From Acrasis kona (Eukaryota; Heterolobosea; Eutetramitea; Acrasida; Acrasidae): a stretch of 49,341 bases of DNA. The stretch is from NCBI GenBank assembly GCA_026419775.2, contig JAOPGA020000741.1, positions 1 to 49,341 on the forward strand, given 5' to 3'. Below the pieces are notes generated by a model, which was not told the DNA's origin, did no database searches, and saw only the letters and a list, made by a program, of their open reading frames with translations. The first letter of the stretch is position 1; every line of letters begins with the position of its first letter. The position numbers and the translations under genes are program-made. Below are positions 9,918-20,809 of the stretch, in pieces.

Positions 9918-11738
9918 TTATTTCTTGCGCTTTCTTCCTCTACTTTTTTTACCTATTTATTATAGTTATATTTAGATACCAATTTTCTGATCCGATAAGC
10001 AAATTACTGAATCGCATGACATACCATCGACAGGTTCTTCTTTTTTATAATAAAAAATGGTTTGGTCATTTATTAATTGATACAGAGCCGACTTAAATGC
10101 ATCTACATAGGTCCCCTCTTTGTACCCTTTTGGACATTTTGAACAATGACTGTTACTTGCTTGTTTCTCATGCAATAAAACCTCAAACGGATTCATCAAC
10201 TTTACCGTTTGCAATAAGATCTGCTTGAAGTCAGCTTTGCCATCAGGGGAAAAAAGTACAGGATTATGACTAAAGGGATCCGATGGTTTGTGCATCATGT
10301 ATGCAATCAAGCGGAGTACAAAAGGACTGGCCACCGTGACTTCGTTGTAAACGACACGTAATACATTTATTTTTTGTAAAAAATCCCCATCTCTTCTAAC
10401 AAATTCTCTCAGGGGTATTTGTTTCACCAAATAGTTGAAGAGCATTTCGAAAACGTCCTTATTTTTAAGAAGATGGTTATACATAAGCAAGTAGTTTGGG
10501 GTTTGCAAGATGTTGGTAATGCATGCTTTAGAGTTCAAAAATGCGTTACCAATCCGATGCACTGGGTACATGCCCAATCCTCTGTCGCTCTGAATCAAGT
10601 TGCAGACCCATAATTGCTGTTAAACCTGGTGCACCATTCGTAAATTTAAAGATTTCTTCGACAATCTTTGAATCCACTTGTATATGATTATGTAATTGGT
10701 ATTGACTGAACAATGTTTGTGTTTCAGCTAGTGTAAAGAATGGTGCATATATAACGTCCGAAATATTGTACGGGGAACTCCCAAGTGTATCACTTAAAGT
10801 TTCTTCGAATACGTTCGAGATGGCTATTGATGCTATGAGAGTCGTCGTTCCACCTCCCCTTAATGTGTCCCTCTGACCTTTGATGGCAGAAAGAAATAAT
10901 TTTCGTTGGTCAACATCGACCTTATCAGAGCCCAACGCATCAATCTCATCAATAATGAGTACCATCTTCTTGCCGAAGTTGTATTTATATAGATCGACAT
11001 AATATTGAATTCAATTCTTGTATACTCTGGATTAATTTGCATAAGTTGATCTTTCACCAGTAACCTGAACTGTCCAAACAAATCATTAGGTAAAAGTGCC
11101 ATGTTAATTGCGGAAATGTAAAGGCATAAAAAACCATCGCTTATCAATATAGACTTGAATAATAAAGCTCTTGAAGTCTTTCCACTTTGACTCGGTCCTA
11201 AAAGTATAGCGAAGAGAGCAAAAAAATTTCCGTCCGTCAAAATCTTGCTTAGTTTGGTTTTTGATCGTTAATGCATTTCTACACAGTGTTTCCACCTTGA
11301 TTCGGTGATGTTTGTAAATTTAGGTATTAATATGTTCCCCACCTCGTACCTTTCTTGTCCAATTTTTTTGTTGGCAACCTCTCCCTCAAGAAAAGGAAGC
11401 CAAGTCGAATAGACTAGAATACTTTACAAAATCTCGGATGCTTCAAAGTCCTGGTTTGAAACACAAGAGGATCACCTGCGCTTGTTGGAGAGTTTTTCTT
11501 GGACTTCATGTAATGAGTTGGCACAAGGGGAGTTAATTGCTCTTTGATCATTTCCCTGGCCAAATAGATGCTTATGTATGACACGTACGTCAGGGTGGCA
11601 GTTAGAGATGGTTAGACCAAAGATGTTAGCGAGTTCAATAATGTTGACGTCTTCTGTTTCAATTATACCTTCAAAATAAGAGCTTTGAAAGTCTTCCTGT
11701 GATATAGGCACATTCAAGTAAGAGAAGGAGAGCAGCAT
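9918..11738 (-). pseudogene. Crinkler-like P-loop NTPase, interrupted
   Basis: STAND/AAA-type ATPase of the sort found in Crinkler (CRN)-like proteins of many microbial eukaryotes. Walker A is GPSQSGKTS (about 11200), Walker B is VLIIDEID (about 10960), then a sensor/lid region including SSPYNISD and FTNGAPGLTAIMG. A segment from about 10600 to 9980 may correspond to the nuclease-like C-terminal part (weak). Pieces join in frame through candidate introns: a 54-nt one near 11470, a ~41-nt one near 11260 and a 27-nt one at 9953-9979 leading to a basic tail (KKSRGRKRKK). At about 11005 and 10597 the frame changes with no usable GT-AG intron, suggesting 1-base indels. So it is either a young pseudogene or contains assembly errors. 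Confidence 0.5.
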
Positions 11739-11878
11739 ATTGTATACTCTCTGTTAGACAATTCTATATATGAAAATTGATGTGAAGGCGAGAAAGTATC
11801 CTCGGCAATCGTCAGGATTGAACGTCTTCATTATTTTGTTTCGAAAGCGGATAACAACAAGAGCAAAAAACATTTAGA

Positions 11879-12657
11879 TTACCTCTTTTTTTGTTTATTA
11901 TTGGAACTTCTACGTTTTACCTCCTTATCATTTCTTACACATTTATCAAAGTATGCCAAAACGCTTTGAACTCCATAATGTGAATCAATTGGAAATTTAC
12001 TCTTTTCTTCATCATCCTTCTCAATCTCAATTTGAGTTTGAGCACCAAACCTAGTTTTCCGTTCCAGCTGCTTGCGCTTATAAAATTCATCCTCAACTAC
12101 GCTGCCGGTTGATGTTTCAATAACAGTGTAGTTCTTATTACTAAATAATCTCTTCAACTCAAACTTCTCAATAAGATCTGCAGCTGATGTTATAAAATTA
12201 TCAGTATTAACTCTCTCCATTTTATTTGCACAAATGCAGAATGCAGCTCCGTCGGCTTCTTTGTGGTTAACAATATTTGTTAATTCATCAATGCTCTCCT
12301 GAAGTCGGTCTTGTTCATCTGTACAATCGATAACAAAAAGAATAATATCTGATTCCCTGTATCTTTGATGCCAGTGTTTCCTTAAATTTTTATCTCCTCC
12401 TACATCCTGTATTTCCATGTCTGTTCCTTTATATTTTAATCTACATACATTCTGACCAAACGTGGGTACTACAGCAACCGGAACTTCTTTGGTCATCCTT
12501 TTAAAATCATTCAATAAACTAGTTTTTCTAATGGACAAGTTAATTTGATGAAGCGTTTAATGCCCTACCCTGCATTATCTAATCCGAATATTGTGATGGT
12601 CAATGATCTTCCGGTCAGCACAATCTTCCGGAAGATGAATTGACCAAGAGAGAACAT
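11879..12657 (-). CDS. ARF-like small GTPase (atypical switch II)
   Basis: 245 aa from two exons: 12657-12569 and 12527-11879, with a 41-nt intron at 12528-12568 whose removal restores the P-loop GLDNAGKT (residues 25-32). The switch II region reads DVGGDKNLRKHW, so the catalytic Gln of ARF proteins is Asp. The base-specificity motif NKxD reads NKME. C-terminal to the fold is a ~60-residue extension ending in a basic stretch (VKRRSSNNKQKKR). The extension and loss of Gln recall the ARL13/ARL16-like atypical group, but I cannot assign an orthologue. Nucleotide binding seems likely; intrinsic GTP hydrolysis is doubtful. Confidence 0.82.
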
Positions 12658-12725
12658 GATTCCAATAAATTGTAACCAATCAACCATGACATTACGAACA
12701 GTATAATTATTTATAAAAAAAGAGT

Positions 12726-15635
12726 TTACAGATTAGACCTCAGTAGCTCCAGTTCTGCAATGTTCTCAATCTGACCCGCACATTCTTCGGTAATGAATTG
12801 ATATCTATACGAATTCAAATGCACATCAAAATCATCACCATCAATATTACGGAATATGGTCCTTAGTCGATTTACATGGCCACACAACCTCATTATCTCA
12901 ATCTTTACAACATTTAGATTTCTCTTGAGCACTTTTTCCTCGTTCACACCAAGGCGATCTATATCACTGGCAGCTCTCACCAACAGCAACCGGCTACTAT
13001 CAATTCTTATTCTTACTTTACAAATCACTTTATAATGGATGGACCTGTTGGTGGATTGTATTTTTACTTGCTTACAAAAGGATCTAAAAATCTCATCACA
13101 TTTAGCCAACAACACACAGTACCAAGAAAACTCCAAAACAAGAGAATTAGGAGACTGTATAAAATCAAAAACAACTGCATCCTTCAACTTTATTACACCA
13201 CTGCGCCCTTCAACCGTTTCAGAGTTGATGCGAATCAAAGCATGTGATTTGGACGATCTTGGCACCATTAAGAATTCATGTTTGTCGGTCAGAGCAGTCA
13301 AACAATAAACGCTTCCGTTTACAATATTTAGAAGTTGTTCTTCATCTTGTTCCATTTTAATTCTTGTTGTGAAACAAAGTGCATCTTGACACGTAGTGAC
13401 AGCCAAACAAGTTTTGATCTTTCCATCCATCATTGACTCCAATAACTCTACCCGCTGTTTTTCGGTCCCAAGGCTTCTTAGTGTCTATAATGTTTAGATT
13501 AATTTTTTAAAAACGAAACTTACCATCATGATGGACATGTCGATGGGGTGGCAATTCAGTGCTTGGATGCTTAGATCGCTCCTTCCTGCGACTTCCATTA
13601 ATAAACAAAATTCACTTGTGTTGATCGTTCCAATGTGTGCGTCGTTGCCTCTCCTAACAGTTGTGTATGAGGATACATTTTTATGGTTTCTAACGTGATG
13701 AGCCCAGAAATTAAACAATCCCATTTCCTTTGCCTTTTCCATGACATCGTACAATACGGGTGGACTTGAATTGTTAGAATGTTGAAATCAAAGTGCTTAC
13801 GTATGGTACGGATCTGCTTTTAATTGTTGTGAATAAATGTGTTCGTTTGGTATAATGTAAGAGTGCATGAAGGACCATACCCTGTCATATAGACGTGAAA
13901 ATGATTCCTTTTGTAAACAAGAGTCAAATTGATGTATGACGTGCTCCCTGTCCAACAACTTTGCTAATGGAGTGACCACTACTGGGGACAGCTCACCACC
14001 AGAAATCTTCTTCCAAGCGAAAGCCGCTGCGATTTTTGCCTAGACATTAGGATAATCATTACAGGAAAAATAAACGTACAGAAACGGATAAACTTTTTTT
14101 GGACCGCATGTAATAGGGTACGGCACCAGGATCTGACGAACGCACTGAATTACCATGACTTGTAACGCTCACATGATGTTGCATTAATTGTGCATGAGCT
14201 ATTCCCTTTGCAAAGGCCAACACAATGTAAAATTTCCAATGATCGATCGGGCTTGTGTTACTTTTTTTGCAATAAGCATTCACAAATTCTCTTTCATTAG
14301 GTATCCCTTGTTCCATCAAGTTGGTTCCATACAATCCTCTCAGTGCTATGAATGTTAACCGCTACAAAAAAGTATTAACGTACGCCAGTATTCAGGGATC
14401 GTGTGATATGGTAGACATGAGAAAGCCAAATCCAAAAGTGGGGAACCGAGTGTAGATAACTCCCAATCCAATATGGCCACGATTTTGGGCTCCACTTGAT
14501 CAAACACCATGTTACATAATCGTAGGTCACCATGAATAATTGTAACACTCCTCTTTTTGGCATCCCACGACATTTTCTTAATCTCAGATTCTAACCAGGA
14601 TAATATCTTATCGAAATCAGATAATTGATAATTCTCGTTAATGGACTTGAGTGCTACATTTTGTTTCTTAAGCCTTGCGATTTGTCTCTCGCAGAATAAC
14701 AAGTCCTGATCTATTGTGCTTTCTGGTATCGTCCTTCCAAAGTCATGTAGTCCTAGTTTTTTATAATCAAGGGAATGAAGTTTTGCAATCATGTCATTGT
14801 AAGCGTTATAGATGGCAAACCTTTCTGGTGCTGAATCCACGTCTGGTAGTGAAGGGTCGTTGAAGATTCGACCTTCGACATAATCCATCAAGTAGAATGG
14901 AGTTCCAATAATGCTGGAATCCAAGCACAGACAATATACACGAGGAACAGGAATGTTGGTATGTTGAGCTAATGTCTTCATGATTCGATACTCCCTTTCG
15001 ATCGGATGTGAAAGTTGGTGGTCGTTGGGGATGGCAGTGTTATTTTTTTGTAAATTGGACATGTGTGGTTTTTTTCTAAGAACGTACTCCTGACCGTCAG
15101 ATGCTTGTAAATAAAAGGTTGGATTGCTTTGGGAGTTGACAAATGGGCGAAGACCGACAACTGGCCCATTGAAATCTTGAACATTATCCGCAATATATCT
15201 GGACACAGCTTGTATATCTATTCTTTGCTCTTGGGGTAGATCGTCCATGTTCATTATACCTTGAATTAACTTCTCATCACCACTTGTTTGGGTTACTTTT
15301 TTGTGAATTCCTGCAAACATGCGATCAGGAGCTAATTGATTAACGAGTTCTATATATTTTTCCATTGCTTCCACTTCGTTCATTCCATTGTGTGCCTGCC
15401 AAGAATAATACTTTGCTCTGCCAACAACATCCAATACCGAGGGGATTTTGGGTTTGTTCTGTCTCAATGGACCTGCGGTAGCCTGTTTATACAAAGAATA
15501 TAACTCCAATTTTTGATCATTTGTTTGATTTACGTCCTTCGCCGCTTCTACTGCTTGATCAAATTTGATCCGTAAAGTCTCTATCTGGGACAACGATTGA
15601 TTAGAACTCTTATCCCCAACCACCGATGAAGACAT
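12726..15635 (-). CDS. ACAD10/11-like fusion: APH-type kinase plus degenerate acyl-CoA dehydrogenase
   Basis: 918 aa from five exons (15635-14384, 14345-14080, 14039-13801, 13764-13524, 13484-12726); introns of 36-40 nt, all GT-AG and in frame. Residues about 140-500 are an aminoglycoside-phosphotransferase/choline-kinase fold with an intact catalytic loop (IIHGDLRLCNMVF) and metal-binding DWE (ILDWELSTLGSPLLDLA). The C-terminal half aligns in order with the acyl-CoA dehydrogenase of ACAD10/ACAD11 (MEKAKEMGLFNF, LNCHPIDMSIMM, GKIKTCLAVTT, a ...DIDRLG helix), but FAD/substrate signatures are lost. The family's NCSAPDTGN becomes NCHPIDMSI and the GPGRIHHCMR block is absent. Known relatives process 4-hydroxyacyl-CoAs by kinase then dehydrogenase. 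The protein ends SNL, a weak PTS1-like tail. Confidence 0.8.
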
Positions 15636-15739
15636 TGTTTCTTATTGTAAAAGATATGAATTGACATCGTAATGAGTTTTATTGAGCTGTATCAGCTTGA
15701 AGCATATTAAAAACTAGTCTCTTGGGTATTAATATAACA

Positions 15740-16423
15740 TTAAAAGTTCCTCTCTTGCTTATCCATCTCTTCAATCTCTTCTTCAGTATGATCGAATTCT
15801 TCAACATCATCCCAATTGGATCCTGGATACTTCTCTTTCAGCCCCTTTAGTATGAAATCAAGTTCCTTGTCACCCTCTTCTATGACATCTTTTACATCAA
15901 TGCTATCCTTAACAACTTTCAGCTCATCAATGTTGTAGTAGCTCTTTATTTCCTTAACTTTTGCCCCATCACCCGATGTTTGCTCCACTGATTGACAAAT
16001 CTTTTCTGGAGACCACCCTCTATTGTTGTGAATGACTTTGTTGTATTGCTTTTACCTGCAAAGGGAGGATCGGTCTATAAACTTGTATGCTAGTTCTTTG
16101 CTCTTCCAAAACTCTATAAATTCTGGTAAATCTATATCATATATCCAACATTTTGTGTTGATCATGTCTCCTTCAAGTCGATGCAAAATGGAGTGTAGCC
16201 ACATGGCCCATGGCCTTTCTTGAACTCCTCTAATGTATCTGTGGGCTTTATAAAGGTTGTGATTACTAATATGCCAAGATGCTTTGACCAGAGGATGTAG
16301 AGTTTTTCCTTCGCCTTTCTCAAGAAAATCCTCAAGTTCAGCTGATAGAGACTCATTGTGTGGGTGTGTGTCCACTGTACCGATGTAGCATGGCCCTGAT
16401 ACTGATACGGGACGTTTGTTCAT
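15740..16423 (-). CDS. HxxxHRxEGD-type conserved protein, function unknown
   Basis: 215 aa from two exons (16423-16056 and 16019-15740) joined over a 36-nt intron. The core is MWLHSILHRLEGDMINTKCWIYDID. It matches the WHAIxHRREGDxxNxKYW pattern of a widespread bacterial/fungal family without a firm function. Upstream, HPLVKASWHISNHNLYKAHRYIRG also fits that family. The C-terminal 80 residues are acidic (EEFDHTEEEIEEMDKQ). Its ATG is only 26 bases from the ATG of the divergent methyltransferase, so both share one promoter region. Confidence 0.68.
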
Positions 16424-16449
16424 GCCTCTTGACTTTTTAACCTTTTATC

Positions 16450-17391
16450 ATGGTTATTTTTAGACACATAAAATTTTTCCTCCTTCAAAAACGTTGTCTC
16501 ACATATATGACGTCAAGTATAAAACCAGAACAGTCTAGTTACTCATTCAAGAACGAACACATCGATGTTGGGCCGCTCTTAACTGACGAAAAATTGAAGT
16601 TCCTTCAAGCTTATTCCAAGGAGGAGGACTTGCAAGTACTAAAAAAAAGAGTGATAGATGTTCGCAAGGAGAGTATAGAAAAGGTAATCTCTTCGAGCTT
16701 TAACCATCCAATTACTTTTTTATAGAACCATGTATATCGCTGCATTCAACACATCATGTTTTTAGAAACGAGATTTGATAAGCACCAATTATACCCAGAA
16801 ATGATTAACAAATTAAAAACAGATCAATCTTCAAGGATACTTGAGCTTGGTTGTTGTTTCGGCACAGACGTTCGCAAACTTTTAATGGATGGAGTTTCAA
16901 GTGATCAAATTGTGGCATCAGATCTCATCCCAGATTTCTGGAACCTTGGCAAGAAGCTATATCAAGATGACCAAATAGTCAATCAAATTAAGACCGTATG
17001 GGGAGACTTTGCAACATCAAACGCACAAGAAGGTGTAGATATAGAAAAGGAAAATTGGAACTCTTCGTTTGACTTTATTGCATCATGGTTTGTTTTGCAT
17101 GTATTCTCTAAACAACAATGCGAAAATTTTTTAAAGAATGTCTTCAAGTGCTTGAAAAACGACGGAGTTTATGTTGGTATGTGTGCTCTTTCCGAAAAAG
17201 AAGGCGAGTGGCTAAAAGGAGAAAACACATCTTCGGCACCAAGATACTTACATTCGGTTAGTTCATTAAAGTCACTGCTACAAGGGATTGGATTTTCTGA
17301 TGTTCACGTTAATTTAGCAGAGAATAAAAATAGACCTCAACAGACTGAAAATCACATTATTGGGATATTTGATGCCAGAAGACGTCTCTAA
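16450..17391 (+). CDS. SAM-dependent methyltransferase
   Basis: 299 aa from two exons (16450-16683, 16726-17391; 42-nt intron). The SAM-binding motif I is ILELGCCFGTDVRKLL, followed by the acidic loop VASDLIPDFWNLG. The N-terminal part (LLTDEKLKFLQAY, then YRCIQHIMFLETR) and the motif match a fungal-type class I methyltransferase family in which GCCFGxDxRK and DLxPxFWxLG are characteristic. Substrate unknown. M1 at 16450 gives a basic hydrophobic N-terminus (VIFRHIKFFLLQKR) that could target mitochondria; M20 at 16507 is an alternative start. Confidence 0.85.
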
Positions 17392-17495
17392 GGTTTTTTT
17401 GTAATAATTGTAATCAAGGTGTTCAATAAAGTTTAATAGTAATTTATTTTTGACACATTTCTTGGGCCGTACCGGACATTCTTTCAACGATCTTA

Positions 17496-18500
17496 CTATT
17501 CTCTACCAACTAAAGAAAAGTAACAAGCACCACCACAACAAACTAGAAGATCCAAACAACCTTTTGGTGGCCAGTAGGGTAGGTAGAAAGGAAGATGAGA
17601 GTCGACAAGCTCGGATTTTATACCCATCACTGTCTGTCCAACTTTTAAAGGAAATTCAGATTTTAGATTGTAGCGATCCATTCTATGGGCTGCATTATCG
17701 TAGGTAGCATAGAAAAAGTTATAGGTGATATTGTTAGAATGTGTAATGTATTCTGGTAGTGGCACTTGACCCGAAAATCCCTTAAGAAGACGCCTCTTTT
17801 GCTTATCCAATCTAGTTCCGCAATCGCCAATAAAAGTACGAAGTGTTTGTTCGGAAGTGTTGACGTGAAGATCCTTAAAATATTTTGTAATGAAATGGAA
17901 CTTTGCTGTTTTTGATATGTAATTCCAACCTATTAAAGATAATAAAAGTTGTGATATACATTCTCGTGTCACAAGAAATGACTCCTTAGAATGAGGGCTG
18001 TAACGTATGTTTACGAAAAAGTCAATTCTTCTATCATCTCGCCATCTTACGCAAAGGCCCAGCTCGTCGCATATATTCACATCTTTTTGTAAAAGATAAT
18101 CTAGTAAGATTAGTTGACTTGGCAGTTGGCGATTAGTGGTTTCTAGAAATGTGAGAAGTTTCTTTTGGTTGGTAAGAATGTCCTCAAAATTCACTCTACG
18201 AAAGTGATTTTGTATAATCTTTTTTAGTTGTTCTGGTTGGTGTTCACTCTGTTCCAGCGTTGTAAAAATGTTGTCCATGCCATAACCAACAAATGAGAAA
18301 TCTGCATTTCCGTTTGATTGAATAGTTATGTGTACATCGTGGGGGAATTTGCCAACATCACCACGTGATATATGGACAATAAATCTTTCTTTATGGTTAG
18401 GTTCAATAAAATACTCACTGCTCATCCATCTACTGTGTTTGGTTCTTTTTCTACATAGTATATTATTTTTTAATGTGAAGATACATTCATGTAAAAACAT
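17496..18500 (-). CDS. Hypothetical protein
   Basis: 334 aa, single exon, no family recognised. M1 at 18500 or M26 (MSSEYF) may be the start; the first 25 residues are basic and hydrophobic and could be a presequence. The middle is helix-rich (EQLKKIIQNHFRRVNFEDIL, LPSQLILLDYLLQK). The C-terminus contains FYLPYWPPKGCLDLLVCCGG. It converges with the methyltransferase gene, 104 bases apart. Confidence 0.65.
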   Translation of the reverse strand: MFLHECIFTLKNNILCRKRTKHSRWMSSEYFIEPNHKERFIVHISRGDVGKFPHDVHITIQSNGNADFSFVGYGMDNIFTTLEQSEHQPEQLKKIIQNHFRRVNFEDILTNQKKLLTFLETTNRQLPSQLILLDYLLQKDVNICDELGLCVRWRDDRRIDFFVNIRYSPHSKESFLVTRECISQLLLSLIGWNYISKTAKFHFITKYFKDLHVNTSEQTLRTFIGDCGTRLDKQKRRLLKGFSGQVPLPEYITHSNNITYNFFYATYDNAAHRMDRYNLKSEFPLKVGQTVMGIKSELVDSHLPFYLPYWPPKGCLDLLVCCGGACYFSLVGRE

Positions 18501-18580
18501 CAGAGTACTTGACGCCGCACATGTCCGAGTTGTTATTTACAAAAACTAGAAGTTTAGAACGAAACAAAATTTATTTATGT

Positions 18581-19480
18581 TTAAACAAATAATGCTGCAA
18601 ATGCTGCGGCACCTACACCTAATAAGGATCCAACAACTTGTGCAGCACCACTTCTTGAATTGTCATCTCCAGATTCGTTATTGGGTGGTACGGTAGTGCT
18701 TTGTGATGGGCATGAGGGGACTGCGGATGAAGTTGAATTGCAGTCTAGTCCTTGGAAACCAGTGTTGCAAGTGCAAACTGTGAATGAACAGACACCATTT
18801 CCGGAGCATACACCAGAGTTGGTGGCGGCGACACCATTGCATTGGTTGTTCACAGCAGGGCAAGATACAATGAAAGGACTTGCAATTGCCAATACCTGGG
18901 TCATGTTTAGTGGGGTGTCAAAGGCTTGTGGGTATGGCATCATTCCAACTAAAAAGTTCAAATAGGCGGCGTGTCTTCCCTCAACTGTGGCGATGGTGGC
19001 AGCAGCTGTCAAGTATGATTTGATGGTAATCATTTGGGCAGCACCATCATATGCTGAAACACCAGTGTTCTCAAGAGCAGAGGCGACTTGTAAAAAAGTG
19101 GTAAAGTTGTTTCCGTATCCAAAGTCGTATTTGCACTCTTGAACGGGTACTCCACAAAGTCCTTGTATGACTGTTGTCAAAGTAGAAACATGAACTGCTT
19201 CATGTTGAGCGATTGTGTTAATGTATTCGCGAACTTGGGCAGAATATCCTGCATTCACAACGTCTTGTTCTGTGAACTGTTTTAGTCCTTCTCTGTAGAA
19301 AGCGGCTTCTAAGTGTTCAAGCGTTAATGCATAGTTGAGAACTTGTAGGTTTGGCTTTAGATTTTCTTGCTCAGCAGTAGTCTTTGGTGCGCAGGTTGGT
19401 GTGTTAGTGGGAGCCATGCTCTGGCATATAGCAGTGGCTAACATTGCAATGAATGCAACTAGGAATATCGACTTGTACAT
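18581..19480 (-). CDS. Secreted ferritin-like (Rds1-type) protein with EGF-like tail, likely GPI-anchored
   Basis: 299 aa. Signal peptide 1-19 (FLVAFIAMLATAICQ); Ferritin_2-type four-helix domain at about 45-205 with the diagnostic LNYALTLEHLEAAFYREGL, AQHEAVHVSTL and TIATVEGRHAAYLNFL (Glu/His ligands of a potential di-iron site). A Cys-rich EGF-like module follows (CSGNGVCSFTVCTCNTGFQGLDC). Then come a Ser/Pro/Thr linker and a hydrophobic C-terminus (VVGSLLGVGAAAFAALFV) preceded by small residues, typical of a GPI signal. Fungal Rds1 and dictyostelid relatives are secreted and stress- or development-associated; iron binding is inferred. It is head-to-head with its paralogue. Confidence 0.86.
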   Translation of the reverse strand: MYKSIFLVAFIAMLATAICQSMAPTNTPTCAPKTTAEQENLKPNLQVLNYALTLEHLEAAFYREGLKQFTEQDVVNAGYSAQVREYINTIAQHEAVHVSTLTTVIQGLCGVPVQECKYDFGYGNNFTTFLQVASALENTGVSAYDGAAQMITIKSYLTAAATIATVEGRHAAYLNFLVGMMPYPQAFDTPLNMTQVLAIASPFIVSCPAVNNQCNGVAATNSGVCSGNGVCSFTVCTCNTGFQGLDCNSTSSAVPSCPSQSTTVPPNNESGDDNSRSGAAQVVGSLLGVGAAAFAALFV

Positions 19481-19669
19481 TTTTGTTTGTGTTTATTGAA
19501 GACGAAAGAATAAAATCAATTTATAGAGAATCGCTCAAACTATTAATGAACATTACTATTTTGATTTTTATAAATTGTACATGTATGTATATTACGCGGG
19601 TATTAAAATACTCTCGGGGTAATCTATTCTGAATAAATTCCCAAAGACGCAAACGACTATTAATCAAAA
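19481..19669. promoter_or_regulatory. Shared promoter between ferritin-like paralogues
   Basis: 189 bases separate the two start codons, so any co-regulation of the divergent paralogues must be encoded here or inside the genes. It contains AT-rich tracts, a TATAAATTG-like stretch near 19568 and a GC-containing block (TTACGCGGGTATT) in the middle. No motif can be assigned. Confidence 0.45.
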
Positions 19670-20392
19670 ATGAAAACAACAATCATCGCTACTCTACTAT
19701 GCCTCTTTGTGCTATGCAATGCACAATCAGAGATGAACAAGCCTGACGTCATGACTCTCAATTTTGCATTGAGCTTAGAGTACTTGGGACGCGCTCTATA
19801 CAGACAATTCAATCAAACCTTCTCTGTGGCAGATGCACAGGCTGCAGGTTACACTGCCTACGACTACAGACAAATCGTTGAGATTGGTTTGGACGAGATT
19901 CAACACGTAGAGCGCCTACAACAAGTCATCCCCACACTTGGTGGTGAATTTATACAACCATGCACATACGACTTTTCCTTTGGCAACAACTTCAACGCCT
20001 TCTTGAACCTTTCAAGAACTGTAGAGAACACTTGCGTTGGCGCACTAGATGGCGGAATTGCCATGTTGAACACCCCAGCACTCTTCACTGCTGCTGCTAC
20101 TTTCGCTACTGTTGAGGCCAGACATGCGTCTTTCTTGAACTTGATTACTGGTCTAGTTCCATTCCCATCGGCCTTCGACGCACCATTGAACGCCACTCAA
20201 GTATTGGCCATTGCCAGTCCTCTGTTCGCCAGTTGTCCATCCTACAACAATGAGTGCTTTGGAATCCTGAACACAAACGCAACAGTTTGCAGTGGTCACG
20301 GAAGCTGTGCTTACAAGGTCTGCACATGCGATGCGGGATTCACAGGTCCAGACTGCTCATCAAAAGCAACCCAAGCACCAAAGTGTCAATAA
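19670..20392 (+). CDS. Secreted ferritin-like protein with EGF-like tail (paralogue)
   Basis: 240 aa. Signal peptide (TIIATLLCLFVLCNAQ), ferritin-like domain with LNFALSLEYLGRALYRQF, GLDEIQHVERL and TFATVEARHASFLNLI, then EGF-like CSGHGSCAYKVCTCDAGFTGPDC. Unlike its divergent neighbour it stops just after the EGF-like module and lacks the linker and hydrophobic tail. It is therefore probably fully soluble and secreted while the neighbour is membrane-anchored. The two are clearly duplicates. Confidence 0.86.
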   Translation: MKTTIIATLLCLFVLCNAQSEMNKPDVMTLNFALSLEYLGRALYRQFNQTFSVADAQAAGYTAYDYRQIVEIGLDEIQHVERLQQVIPTLGGEFIQPCTYDFSFGNNFNAFLNLSRTVENTCVGALDGGIAMLNTPALFTAAATFATVEARHASFLNLITGLVPFPSAFDAPLNATQVLAIASPLFASCPSYNNECFGILNTNATVCSGHGSCAYKVCTCDAGFTGPDCSSKATQAPKCQ

Positions 20393-20809
20393 ATAGAATT
20401 TTGATTTAAGCCTAATTTTGATTTTATCTTAAATAATAACTTTGATATTTTAATGTTTCAGGGATTCGTGTTGAGATAAATTATCCTTTATTTTATAGTT
20501 TTTTGTTTCAACAATTTGCTTATTGTTGTCATCCGAATTATAACATGTGATATGTTTCAAAAACTTGATCCTATTAATCATTTACTTCTTTACTATGTGA
20601 ATTTATGTATCCGTTTGACAGATATAGCTTATCGTTGCATGACTTTTGTCGGGATGATTTCATTCCGAATTGTAATTAATGATCAACCATATGTTTGTAA
20701 TCTCAGGAAATGTGTAACTATTTTTGCCTCCGCAATTTGACGCAAAGGAAGTTCATTTCCGAACGTCAAGTATAAAAGAGAATTGGAATGTGTTCGTTAA
20801 AATAAACAA
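20393..20809. other. Intergenic region with TATA element for the AN1 gene
   Basis: No gene seen. Near its right end, AAGTATAAAAGAG (TATA box at about 20771-20777) lies about 33 bases before the ATG of the AN1-finger gene. The rest is AT-rich without recognisable structure. Confidence 0.45.

Noticed and set aside
16510-16524. ACGTCAAGTATAAAA, identical to the TATA region at 20763-20777, as a promoter inside the methyltransferase gene
   Set aside because: The surrounding sequence is coding for conserved N-terminal methyltransferase residues and splices in frame; the 15-nt identity is probably chance, though an internal promoter cannot be fully excluded.
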